DNA of 64,000 bases from Lonicera japonica (Eukaryota > Streptophyta > Magnoliopsida > Dipsacales > Caprifoliaceae): positions 1 through 64,000 of the forward strand of contig JAKCWG010000101.1 of the NCBI GenBank assembly GCA_021464415.1. Direction: 5' to 3'. Both the position numbers and the translations under genes were made by a program. The stretch's first letter is position 1. The number at the start of each line of letters is the position of its first letter. Below the pieces are notes generated by a model, which saw only the letters and a list, made by a program, of their open reading frames with translations, searched no databases and was not told the origin of the DNA. Below are positions 1 through 10,100 of the stretch, in pieces.

Positions 1-1239
1 ACTGCTAGCAAGTTGTAATTTTTTTGTTCAATTTCGGTATTACCGAAAATTATCTAATAACGTGACGAATTTAGATCTTACCCTTATAAAGGGAATGTAT
101 TACCATTGTATTAGCTCATTGGAACTTAAAATTAACAAATTCTTTAAAAGAAATGCTGTGAAAACCTTTTTATAGCGATCATCTATAAGACCTCCATTTA
201 GTTATAAAAAAAGTCGATCCTAACTTGGGCCAATTATATATAGTAATAAACTCCACACTGTCATAAATTATAGATTTTTTTTAGATTGTCTTAAGTAAAA
301 TTGCCACCATATAGTAATAATTTTCTGGAATACAACAACAACAACAACAATAACAAGAAATGTAGTGTTCTTGAAATCATGTATTTAACATACTAACTTA
401 TATATATATATATATATTCTTTTCAGTTACATAAGTGAATCTAATCCCTTACCTACCCCTATTAATCCTGGCCCTATGCCGGTGAACATTATCACTATAT
501 CATAAAGCTATTCATTATTATTGAACTAATATTTAGATGAACTATTATTTTATTTATACACTTCTTTTGGAGGCCTGGGTTGATTGAACTTGTGCCTTCA
601 TTTTTAACTTTAGGATTTTTGAGAATGTTCCATTTGGATTAAAAGTCAAGCCTTATATTTCAAAACTCGCTTTTTTTGCGCACATACGATATATATGCTT
701 TTCAAAAATAATTAATTAATGAGAAAAAAAGTTAAAAGAATGAAAAGTAGCATTGTGGTCATGAACCTTAATACCTTATTCTTATTACCCTAGTGCAAAT
801 AATTTTTTATGGAAAGAAATCCTGCAAGGACAAAATTGAAATTCTAAAAGCTTGGCAGTGTTTCAAATGCCTTCCAACCTTAGATAATAGTGGGAGGGCA
901 CCCCTCGGACCTGGTAGAAATTCCAAGTTCAAGTATCATGGGGGGTTGGGTTTATGGGGATTTTCATTGTTGTAGTTTTGATAATTTTAGTGACACAAAC
1001 TCAAAAGTTTACAAAAGTTGGGAGGATTACAATTTAGAGAGAGAGAGAAAGAAAGCAAAGGATTCCAACTTAAGATGCCTATACAAGAAAACTATCATCC
1101 CTATTTATAAGGCTAAAAGACCGGACTTGAAATGTTTTGGAGTTCGTGATGATGTCAAGGCATGCATTTGCTTGAATTATTGAAGTATATTCCTTATTAA
1201 CTTCTATTGTTATTGCTTTTATTGGTACTCATCTAGAAG
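1..1239. other. AT-rich stretch without a supported gene
   Basis: No recognisable gene is seen. The stretch holds a short ACA/CAA microsatellite near 331-352 and a TA run near 399-417. A 97-codon open frame at 890-1183 (plus) has a charged segment and lies directly upstream of the pararetrovirus remnant. It could be a scrap of the same viral genome upstream of the coat protein, but I see no diagnostic motif and do not call it. Confidence 0.5.
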
Positions 1240-1241
1240 TC

Positions 1242-1890
1242 TTGGATAGAAGTAAGGATTTACTTATAAATTTAAAATGTCTAACTTTAACCTATTTTCG
1301 TTGGTATAAAGATACTTTCCTTTTTAAAGGCATGATTCGAAAAGATGCTAACGTAGATTTTTGGAAAGAAAAGTTTATTGTTGGTCTTCAAGTTTTATTT
1401 GCCCAAAATGTTAAAGATCGAATTGCCCGTACTTTTATTCCTTACTCCTAGCATACTTATGGGTCTTTAGTCAGTGAATGTGTTGCAGAAGGCATAGCCT
1501 TATGCAATGAAATTAAACTAAAAGCACAATTAAAAGCCCAGAAATTAACTAGAAGAAAGGAAACTGGCGAATTATGTGACCAATTTAGTTTTGATTTAAA
1601 AATCCCCAGTAGACCCACTAGAACTTCAAAACCGAGGAAAAAGTATTCTAAAAAGAAACCTAAAAGGAAAACTACTTCCACTTCTACTTCTAAACCTTTT
1701 CCTAAAACTTCTAAAACTACTAAACGCCCTCCCAAGCGTTCTCCTAACCCTAGCAATATTGTTTGTAAAAAATGCGGTAAAACTGGCACTATGCCAACAA
1801 ATGTTGGACTAAACGTAAAATAAATGAAATTGCCGATGAAGGTCTAAGAAAACAACATATAAATGTCCTTTTAAATTCTTCAGATGATTA
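1242..1890 (+). pseudogene. Pararetrovirus coat-protein region, broken
   Basis: The first 70 codons contain the conserved coat-protein block around WKEKFI (near 1360-1380), followed by a stop at 1449-1451. The frame continues through a region rich in K, R, S and T (about 1620-1750) to a zinc knuckle beginning CKKCGKTG (about 1764-1787). A frameshift lies inside the knuckle, so its last cysteine falls in another frame. In Caulimoviridae this protein builds the capsid, and the zinc knuckle binds the pregenomic RNA. The assignment rests on the W-K-E-K-F block, the basic domain and the knuckle together. No functional product is possible from this copy. Confidence 0.7.
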
Positions 1891-2420
1891 AAATGAGAGT
1901 TCTAATAAAGAGAGTGATTATTTTGAAGTTGATGATTTAGAATCATCCTCAAATGGAAGTTTTCGTTCTAAATCTGATCACGAGTGTAATTGTAATTCTC
2001 AAACAGACTATTATAAAGCTATTCTTGAAGTTAATGGTTTAAGTATAAATGTTCTTTCCAAAGATGAACAAAACATTATTAACGGTATAGATGGTATTGA
2101 AAATGTTTATATAAAAAGAAAAATGATAGAATATTATATCTCTACTTTGAAATCTCAACAAGAAAATAATCCTCTTCCTAAAGAAGAACCTTACGTTTTA
2201 CAAAAGGTTCTTGAAGATTTAAAGGAAACTAATATTCTTGAAAGATAATATTCTCTTCCTGAACTTAAATTTGAAATAAATACTTTGAGAAAAGAAATTC
2301 AAGAAATAAAAAATCGTCTTTCAAATCTTGAAATTTCAAAATCCCTTCCTACTCCAAGAGTTCTTGTTTCCACCTCTGGAGTACCTAAAGACAAGAATAA
2401 GCAAAAAAATTACAACTAAT
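1891..2420 (+). pseudogene. Pararetrovirus linker region with coiled coil, broken
   Basis: Open but interrupted coding sequence lies between coat protein and protease. It begins with an acidic, serine-rich segment (about 1900-2010) and later contains a heptad-like stretch (about 2255-2345: LRKEIQEIKNRLSNLEI) that should form a coiled coil. One stop lies near 2246-2250. Such spacers with coiled coils occur between capsid and protease in several plant pararetroviruses. I do not recognise a specific domain. Confidence 0.5.
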
Positions 2421-2439
2421 TGATTAAGTCATAAACCAA

Positions 2440-2975
2440 AAATGGTAATATATATTACTCTTGTTATAAATGAAAATTTTATACTTAAAGAAATAGCTCT
2501 TGTGGATAGTGGAGCTGACATAAATTGCATTAGAGAATGTTTGGTTCCTACTCAATATTTTGATAAAACAACCTAAACCCTTACTACATGTAATAGTTCT
2601 AAATTGAAAGTAAAGTTTAAACTCTCAAATACTTATATTTACAATCAAGGACTCTGTGTTCCCTCTACTTTTATACTTGTGAAAAAAATCTTTGACAAAG
2701 AATGATTTTGAGAACTCCCTTTTTAAGCCTTATTGAACCTTTATGGTAACGTCAAAAGGAATTTTAACTAGGTTTGAAGACGCTAGAATTTTATTTGAAT
2801 TTTTAAGTGCTCCTTAGACTAAAGATATTAATGAAATAAAAGAGTATCTATTTTTTTAAATAAAAGCATATAAACGATCTTCAAAAAGATGCTCAAATTT
2901 TAAATATTTCTTTTAAACTTAATTATTTTAAAATTAAGAACAATATAGATCAAATTTCTAATCGAGTTCTTAATT
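2440..2975 (+). pseudogene. Pararetrovirus aspartic protease, broken
   Basis: The active-site block VDSGADINC is visible at about 2502-2526 in the context expected for a retropepsin-like protease of Caulimoviridae, which releases the polyprotein products. Stops and frameshifts follow near 2573, 2703 and beyond. Weaker similarity in shifting frames runs to about 2960. The start of the reverse transcriptase is not recognisable before the junction at 2976. Confidence 0.65.
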
Positions 2976-3017
2976 CTTCAATGATTCATGATTTACACGA
3001 ATCATGAATCATTGAAG
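2976..3017. repeat. Perfect inverted repeat at an element junction
   Basis: Arms 2976-2993 and 3000-3017 are exact reverse complements (18 bp) around a 6-base spacer. The right arm belongs to the coding sequence of the gypsy fragment; the left arm is at the end of the pararetrovirus remnant. The structure suggests a fold-back or template-switch junction. Confidence 0.85.
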
Positions 3018-3154
3018 TATTTGAAAGGGCAGCAAAAGTTGAATAAACACCATGCCAAGTGGGTAGAATTCATTGAAACATTTCCTTATGTGATCAAATA
3101 CAAGAAAGGTAAGTAGAATGTGGTGGCTGATGCATTGTCCCAAAGGTAAGCTTT
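3000..3154 (+). pseudogene. Ty3/gypsy RNase H C-terminus (element K, left part)
   Basis: The translation contains the gypsy RNase H end: SLKYLKGQ, then [20 protein letters not shown], then NVVADALSQR (about 3009-3147), with a stop inside the K-x-N-V block. It is the upstream part of a Ty3/gypsy pol. The downstream part (integrase) resumes in a matching context at 25750, after a 22.6-kb nested insertion flanked by GCTTT. The RNase H removes the RNA strand during reverse transcription. This copy is dead. Confidence 0.8.
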
Positions 3155-3586
3155 TGTAACACCCCATATTTTCAATTGCAAATTAATCCTCCCATTAAGC
3201 CCGGTTAAGGCTTTATCGCCGTTAGATCGTGAAAATTGGGTCCCGAGACTCTCGTATTTGACCCGATAACTATAATATGTCATATTAGGTATATTAAGTT
3301 TGTGGGATCAATATTTTCATTATTCGGGTGGCCCGAATCGAAAATGGGAAGTAAATTGCGTGTTTTGAATTTTTCGAAAAAGTTAATTTTTGGCCAACTT
3401 CGAGAGGCCATAACTTTTTCATCCAAGGTCCAAATGAGTCCCTATTTGCTGCCACGTCTTCATCTCATTCCCCTTTATAACTCTTGTTTGAAGGCCAAGT
3501 TCATTTGAAGTCATTTTGGGGATCAAAAAGGGGCGAGAAAACTGAGATTTTGTCGAAAAGTGCCGAGCTTCAGAATTTGGGGGCTC

Positions 3587-3616
3587 TGATCGATCAAAGG
3601 CAGATCTGATCGATCA
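3587..3616 (+). promoter_or_regulatory. Duplicated palindrome TGATCGATCA in LTR H
   Basis: Two perfect 10-bp palindromes TGATCGATCA lie at 3587-3596 and 3607-3616, 20 bp apart, in the part of LTR H that corresponds to the U3/promoter side. A weak TATA-like TTTTAAA follows near 3633. The placement parallels palindromes in LTRs D, E, F and Tat-1. Confidence 0.6.
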
Positions 3617-3976
3617 TAGGGTGCCCAACGGGTTTTAAACCCTTCTTCCCTCTCATTTGTTCATCTCCTTCCATTCCTTTTTCACCCATTTCTCACCCAA
3701 GCTTCATTCTTTGTTTTAGAGAGAGATTAGAGAGCTAAAGGGAGAGATTTTATGAGCGACTCTCCCAAGTCTATGGCCTCATCCAAGCTTGTCATCACCT
3801 CCATCCTTCCATCCATGGCTATTCCACCATTGCTAGGGCTAGGAAGCTCAAATTGGGGATTTTTGGATTCGTTGCTTCTCCGGCTTAATGCAGGGGTAAA
3901 TCTTCGAGAGATTAACCCTCTAAAGGTGGGAACACTAATATTTAAACTCATTTTCAACTTAATATGTGTTGCATAT

Positions 3977-5501
3977 TGTGACAATCCGCAAATGCGACCC
4001 CAGGGTCTCGATCCCGTTCTTGGGTGTCTGAAACGTCGGAGAGGATTCCGTCGTTCCATTTGCTTCTATTGGTTGATAATTCATATCAAGTGTCCCTATG
4101 TTCTATTTCTAGATACAAGAGGGTTCATTCAGAGTCACCAGTATGTTTTACGAGAAAATGGACAAAATAGTTGTGTAAGAGAAAAGGCTACAAATAATCC
4201 TTTCTTTACACGATTGTCTATGAAACCAGGATTCTATAGGGTTCGGAAACTATGTTACGGATTGGGAAGGTGTTAAGCACCCATTCCGCCCTTTCGGTTT
4301 CTAGTGGTCTTATATGTTTATTTTATGTTGAAAAACTTGGATGCTTTTACTGACAATCTACTAAGTGAAAACCTTAATTTCTGGGGAAAGCGGGGAAAGG
4401 GATAAAAACCTTTGTGTTCCGAGATCCAATGTTTTACTTTGAAAGACGTAAATATAAGTGACAAAAGGTTGTTTTACTTTAGAGAGAGTTTCCCGTTTTT
4501 ATTTCTCAGATAATGACGGTTTTCTCGGGTTTTAACTTCTTTTGGAAAAAGTTCGGATCTTGTATCGGGACTAGTTTAATGTGGACTTAGAACTCTTGAG
4601 GGGAGTTCTACCAAACACATCACAATCTATGAAAGAGATAGGATATACCGGGTTTTTAATTCCTAAGTAAGTTTTACCGGTCTGGGTTTTGAAAACAGGA
4701 TTTTATCCGGACGATAATGTACTTACTCTTCTGGTTTTGCAAATGATTTTATCAGGGTCTTTTGTTTTGAAAACAGTAGACTATTTGTAACTTGGCAATA
4801 AGTTTATTTAAATAAAACGTGGACAAAACAACAGAAGTAAAACAAGTACACAAATATCTAATGTTAAATACTAGAAGAGACTTTCTTTACCTTCCCGACG
4901 AGAATAATAATAAGAAAGAAAATATAATACGGCAGAGAGATCTCCGGCAATAATAATCTTTTCATTCTTCAGATATTTTCGAGAATTCGATTTCAGAGAC
5001 GTGACATGTCAAGTGTCGAGAATAGATTCGATAATTCTTTAGAAATAAGACGATAATCGAGAATGCTTGACAAAAGACTAGAAAATCAGATATAAGCCAA
5101 TAATTCTTCAATCCCAAGTTGCTGTCCTTGAACCCTTGGGGGTGTTGGCCTATTTATAGTGCGGGGGAAGGATTGTCGCGCGACACTTCCCCAGAAAGGG
5201 CATGTGTCGCGCGACAATGTATACCATGTCGCGCGACAAACGGCTGAAGTGATGTTTCTGACATACTGATGTGTCAGAGAGTGGATGGTCTGGTGTCAGA
5301 AGGGTTTGTCGGCGACATAAGGGGGATTGTCACGCGACATACTCCTTTGTCGTACGACAATTCCTCTTAAAAATAGATTTGTTTGGCCAACAAACCCCTT
5401 TGGGGCAGTCTCAGGTGTTCGGGTGGGTCCTGGACTCCAAAAACAGTATTTCTCGAAGGTCGTTAGGGTTCTTGCGGGGGTCACGGATCGGGGTGTCTAC
5501 A
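3977..5501 (-). repeat. Tat-1 3' LTR
   Basis: On the plus strand it runs TGTGACAATCC...GGTGTCTACA, and it is collinear with the LTR at 21798-23323. It contains the Tat-typical block around 4246-4305 (GGGTTCGG...CCGCCCTTTCGG). CpG sites in the distal palindrome group are partly mutated relative to the other LTR. Confidence 0.93.
5150..5359 (-). promoter_or_regulatory. 3' LTR promoter: TATA box plus six palindromic sites
   Basis: A minus-strand TATA box (CTATAAATAG, 5150-5159) is preceded on minus by perfect TGTCGCGCGACA at 5174-5185, 5205-5216 and 5227-5238, then by degenerate sites at 5307-5317 (one base short), 5328-5339 and 5348-5359. Proximal spacings are 31 and 22 bp, about three and two helical turns. 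This copy sits in the 3' LTR; its counterpart in the 5' LTR would drive gag-pol. Confidence 0.75.
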
Positions 5502-5516
5502 GACCCTCTCGACTCA
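5502..5516 (-). other. Tat-1 polypurine tract
   Basis: On the minus strand the 3' LTR is immediately preceded by a purine-rich GAGTCGAGAGGG followed by TC. This is the expected place for plus-strand DNA priming. The Tat-2 copy at 27258-27269 has a nearly identical tract (CGAGAGGG), supporting the call. Confidence 0.6.
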
Positions 5517-5629
5517 AGCTCCTTGCTTGGAAGGAATTGAGGCGACTGGAAGAGACCGTGGTCCATGGTTGCCGCAAGAACTCTAAGGAAGTGTGTATAT
5601 GCAAAAAGTGTTCGTGAATCCCTCTGGAG

Positions 5630-6160
5630 AGGGCTTGTGTTTGGTTTTGCCTCCGGAGAGGGCTTGTGTTACCTCCTTGCCTCTTTCGAGGACTTTCATT
5701 TGCTCCACTTGCCTCAGATGGGAGGACTACCATTTGTTCCACTCGCCTCAGATGGGAGGACTACCACTGCTACACTTTGCCTCTCTGGGAGGGCTTTGTT
5801 CTTCTCGCCTCATGTGGGAGGACTACCATTGCTACACTGTGCCTCTCTGGGAGGGCTTTTGATCTTCTCGCCTCAGGTGGGAGGACTACCATTGCTACAC
5901 TGTGCCTCTCTGGGAGGGCTTTGTTCTTCTCGCCTCATGTGGGAGGACTACCATTGCTACACTTTGCCTCTCTGGGAGGGCTTTGTTTTTCTCGCCTCAT
6001 GTGGGAGGACTACCATTGCTACACTGTGCCTCTCTGGGAGGGCTTTCGATCTGTAGAAAGAAAGAAAGTTGCCTCTGGGAGGGCTTTTTGTGAGTACTTT
6101 TGCCTCTAGCGAGGGCTTGTGCTCGTGATTTGCCTCGAGGAGGGCTTGTGTTGTACTCTG
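5630..6160. repeat. 62-bp tandem repeat in the Tat-1 3' untranslated region
   Basis: Repeat starts (GCCTCTCTGGGAGG) fall at about 5779, 5841, 5904, 5966 and 6028, giving a 62-63-bp period over five good copies, with shorter degenerate GAGGGCTTG/GAGGACTACC units on both sides. Open frames in several phases simply reflect the repeat. Relative to gag-pol this is the 3' UTR next to the polypurine tract. Confidence 0.85.
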
Positions 6161-6169
6161 GTGAATTTG

Positions 6170-6980
6170 GTTGTCTCTCTCTTTTAGACTGCTAGAGTGA
6201 GAGAGAGATATTTCTTGAGAGTAAATAGAGCTTCTCAGAGTTTAAACTTTATCTGGATGTCCGTTTCCCGTATCTTTCTGAAGTTTTTACTCTCATGTTT
6301 TCCTCGAGTGGAGATATTTCTCTCAGAAAGCAGTTTTCGGATTTCTTTCGCTCTTCGCAGAGTGATGATTCGAGATTTTTCAAACCATCTCTTCGATATC
6401 GTGCTGAAAAGAAAATTTGTTTGAAAGTTCAATCTCTGACCTCTGTTCTCTTTTTTAGTTCTTACTTTTGGTGGGCCCACATCGTTTTCTGTTTTTCGAT
6501 GCCCTTATTTCTCCCTCTTTTTGGGAAAGACCTTTCCTGGCCTTCTCTGTTTTTGACCAGGAGTCTTTTTATCCCTTGGTCGTGATCAGGAGCCTTACTC
6601 AGCCAAAACGAAGCCCTGAGCTAGTTTTGGCCTAGCTGTCACTTTTGGTGTGGCTCTCCCTGTCACTCTACTTTTCTGTTTCTCTCGCTCGCTCTGGGCG
6701 CTCATGCGGGTTCTTTCTTTTTTCTATTCTTTCAATTTTTTCTATTCCCGTGTTACTTTGATAGTTTTCTTTTTTGATTCAAAGATGGCTTTTTTGGAGA
6801 TCAGAGATCACTTTAATCACTGTATTTTGTTCTCGCATTTTTCGGAGAGATGGTTTGGAAGTCCATTCCTTGAATTTTCATCATAGGTGTGCGGTACTCA
6901 GAAAGGTTTTCGAAAACTGTTTCTCAGAAGCCTTCCCGTAGGAGAAAAAATGAGACAAAGGTCAAAAAATCAGGGAAGAG
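6170..6980. other. Spacer upstream of antisense gene X, no gene seen
   Basis: Mostly T- and TC-rich sequence with no supported coding region. It separates the 62-bp repeats from the gene X promoter. Short open frames here lack any recognisable motif. Confidence 0.5.
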
Positions 6981-6988
6981 GACCAAAA

Positions 6989-7072
6989 TGTCGCGCTACA
7001 TCTCGGTGGAGAGGTGTTTGTCGCGCGACAATGAGCATGTTTGTCGCGCGACAAACTGGTCCACTATATAAG
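6989..7072 (+). promoter_or_regulatory. Promoter of antisense gene X with three palindromic sites
   Basis: Sites are TGTCGCGCTACA (6989-7000, one mismatch) and perfect TGTCGCGCGACA at 7019-7030 and 7042-7053, followed 12 bp later by TATATAAG (7065-7072). Spacings of 30 and 23 bp mirror the 31 and 22 bp of the LTR promoter. The start codon of gene X is at 7192, about 120 bp downstream, consistent with a transcribed leader. Confidence 0.75.
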
Positions 7073-7191
7073 CCCCTTGATAAGCTCATTCTACCTCATT
7101 CTCTCCTTTCTCTATCTCTTTTTTCTCAAGCGCGGAAGTCCTGCCGCTTTTCTAATTTTTCCGACTTTCTCACTACTCTCTATATACACAG

Positions 7192-10100
7192 ATGGACCCT
7201 GCTCAGCCTGATAGACTGGAGGGTGACCAGGAGGAGGTCACCTTTACCGATGCCCAGGGCGTTCTCAGGTGCAGCCCTCACCATGATGACTGGGCGGACC
7301 TTGACTGGTATGGCGAGGATGGGGTGGACCGCGGTCGGGTGGTGGTCTACCGAGACGTTACCCGGGCTGCTCCAGTCCCGGATGTTCCGTGGCTCTTGAT
7401 GGAGCATGTTTCTCATGAGATTCGTCGACGGTCTCTGGTATGTTTTTCTGAAATTCTTTCTTTTATTCGATTATTTATGTTGTTTCCTGCATGTATTTAA
7501 ACAATTCACGTATTTAGTATGCATGTTTGCCTAGAAATAACGTCCGATTTAGTGACCACATACTTTTACTTGTGATACCCTTTTAGGTTTGGAAAATTAC
7601 ATAATTTACCCTTATAACTCTCACAATTACACCAAAGTACCCTCAGGTTTGGAAAATTAAATAATTTACACCTATAGCCCTATAACTCTCACAATTACAC
7701 CAAAGTACCCTCAGGTTTGGAAAATTAAATAATTTACCCCTATAGCCCTATAACTCTCATAATTACACCAAAGTACCCTTAGGTTTGGAAAATTACATAA
7801 TTTACCCATATAGCCCTATAACTCTCATAATTACACCAAAGTACCCTCAGGTTTTAAAAATTACATAATTTACCCCTACAGCCCTATAACTCTCAGAATT
7901 ACATCAAAGTACCCTCAGGTGTTGAAAATTACATAATTTACCCCTATAGCCCTATAACTCTCATAATTACACCAAAGTACCCTCAGGTTTTGAAAATTAC
8001 ATAATTTACCCTTATAGCCCGATAATTCTCATAATTACACCAAAGTACCCTCAGGTTTTGAAAATTACATAATTTACCCTTATAGCCCTATAACTCTCAT
8101 AATTACACCAAAATACCCTCAAGTTTTGAAAATTACATAATTTACCCTTATAACCCTATAACTCCCAGAATTACACCAAAATACCCTCAAGTTTGGAAGA
8201 TTATATAATTTACCCCTATAGCCCTATAACTCTCATAATTACACCAAAGTACCATCAAGTTTAGAAAATTACATAATTTACCCCTATAGCCATATAACTC
8301 TCATAATTACACCAAAGTACCCTTAGGTTTTGAAAATTACATAATTTACCCCTATAGCCCTATAACTCTCATAATTACACCAAAGTACCCTCAGATTTTG
8401 AAAATTACATAACTTACCCCTATAGCCCTATAATTCTCATAATTACACCAAAGTACCCTCAGGTTTGGAAAATTACATAATTTAACCCTATATCCCTATA
8501 ACTCTCATAATTACACCAAAGTACCCCCAGGTTTGGAAAATTATATAATTTACCCTTATAGCCCTATAACTCTCATAATTAGACCAAAGTACCCTCAGGT
8601 TTTGAAAATTACATAATTTACCCCTATAGCCCTATAACTCTCATAATTACACCAAAGTACCCTTAGGTTTTGAAAATTACATAATTTACCCCTATAGCCC
8701 TATAACTCTCATAATTACACCAAAGTACCCTCAAATTTTGAAAATTACATAACTTACCCCTATAGCTCTATAATTCTCATAATTACACCAACGTACCCTT
8801 AGGTTTTGAAAATTACATAATTTACCCTTATAGCCCTATAACTCTCATAATTACACCAAAATACCCTCAGGTTTGGAAAATTCTATAATTTACCCCTATA
8901 GCCCTATAACTCTCATAATTACAACAAAGTACCCTCAGGTTGGAAAATTACATTATTTATCCTTATAACCCTATAACTCTCATAATTACACAAAAATATC
9001 CTCAGGTTTGGAAAATTCTATAATTTACCCCTATAGCCCATAACTCTCATAATTACACCAAAGTAACCTTAGGTTTGGAAAATTACATAATTTACCCCTA
9101 TAGCCCATAACTCTCATAATTACACCAAAGTAACCTCAGGTTTTGAAAATTACATAATTTACCCCTATAGCCCTATAACTCTTATAATTGCACCAAAGTA
9201 CCCTCAAGTTTTGAAAATTACATAATTTACCCTTATAGCCCTATAACTCTCATAATTACACCAAAGTACCCTCATGTTTTGAAAATTGCATAATTTACCC
9301 TTATAGCCCTATAACTCTCATAATTACACCAAAATACCCTCAGGTTTGGAAAATTATATAATTTACCCCTATAGCCCTATAACTCTCATAATTACCCCAA
9401 AGTACCCTCATGTTTTGAAAATTACATAATTTACCCTTATAGCCCTATGACTCTCATAATTACACCAAAATACCCTCAAGTTTGGAAAATTACATAATTT
9501 ACCCCTATAGCCCTATAACTCTCATAATTACACCAAAGTACCCCCAGGTTTTGAAAATTACATAATTTACCCTTATAGCCCTATAACTCTCATAATTACA
9601 CCAAAGTACCCTCAGGTTTCTCATATTTATATTTTCGTTTTGTTTGCAGTTGGTCGGCCGAGGTTGGGGTTCTCCTAACACTATTTCCTTCGAGTGGCGA
9701 CAGGCACCGACCCCTGTCCAAGATTTGCTCCTAGCGACTCCATTTTGTCCTCTTTTTGATGCCCTCCCGGAGCGGGTATCTAGGGCGGCTGTGTTGGTGT
9801 CAGCTCTGGCCTGCCACTGGTGGGACACCACTCATACCTTCTAGTGGAGCTGGGGGGAGATGACGATGATCCCCTCGACTTATTTTCTTTGACCGAGATT
9901 CCTTCAGGGGGTCCCTATACAGATTGATGTCCCCTTGCGTCTGACGGCAGAAGGCATTGTTGGTGCACTTGGATGGTTCCCGGAGCGACGGAGTTCTGGT
10001 GATACGATCCCTCGGACGATTTTGGTTACTCGCCTGGCTACAAAGAGAGCCCGGCTAGTTGCTTCCGGGGTGCCGATGACCCTACAGGAGGCACGCTAGT

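Larger units (their letters stand above)
1240..2999 (+). mobile_element. Endogenous pararetrovirus remnant (Caulimoviridae-like), coat protein to protease
   Basis: The plus strand encodes, in order, a coat-protein core, a basic stretch with a damaged CCHC zinc knuckle, a charged linker with a coiled coil, and an aspartic protease. That is the Caulimoviridae order, and no LTR is visible. Several stops and frameshifts interrupt the reading frame, so this is an old inactive copy. It ends at about 2976-3000, where an inverted repeat joins it to an unrelated gypsy fragment. Reverse transcriptase and RNase H for this copy are not present. The genus is uncertain; the style recalls florendovirus- or petuvirus-type elements. 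Confidence 0.72.

Noticed and set aside
5565..6109. Open frames of 147 and 163 codons as genes
   Set aside because: They run through the 62-bp tandem repeat in several phases at once; the openness comes from the repeat.
7560..9622. Regular array that might be a CRISPR
   Set aside because: The whole 68-bp unit repeats with no unique spacers, and the window is plant nuclear DNA.
9505..9831. Minus-strand 108-codon frame
   Set aside because: It spans the minisatellite edge and exon 2 of gene X in reverse; no domain.
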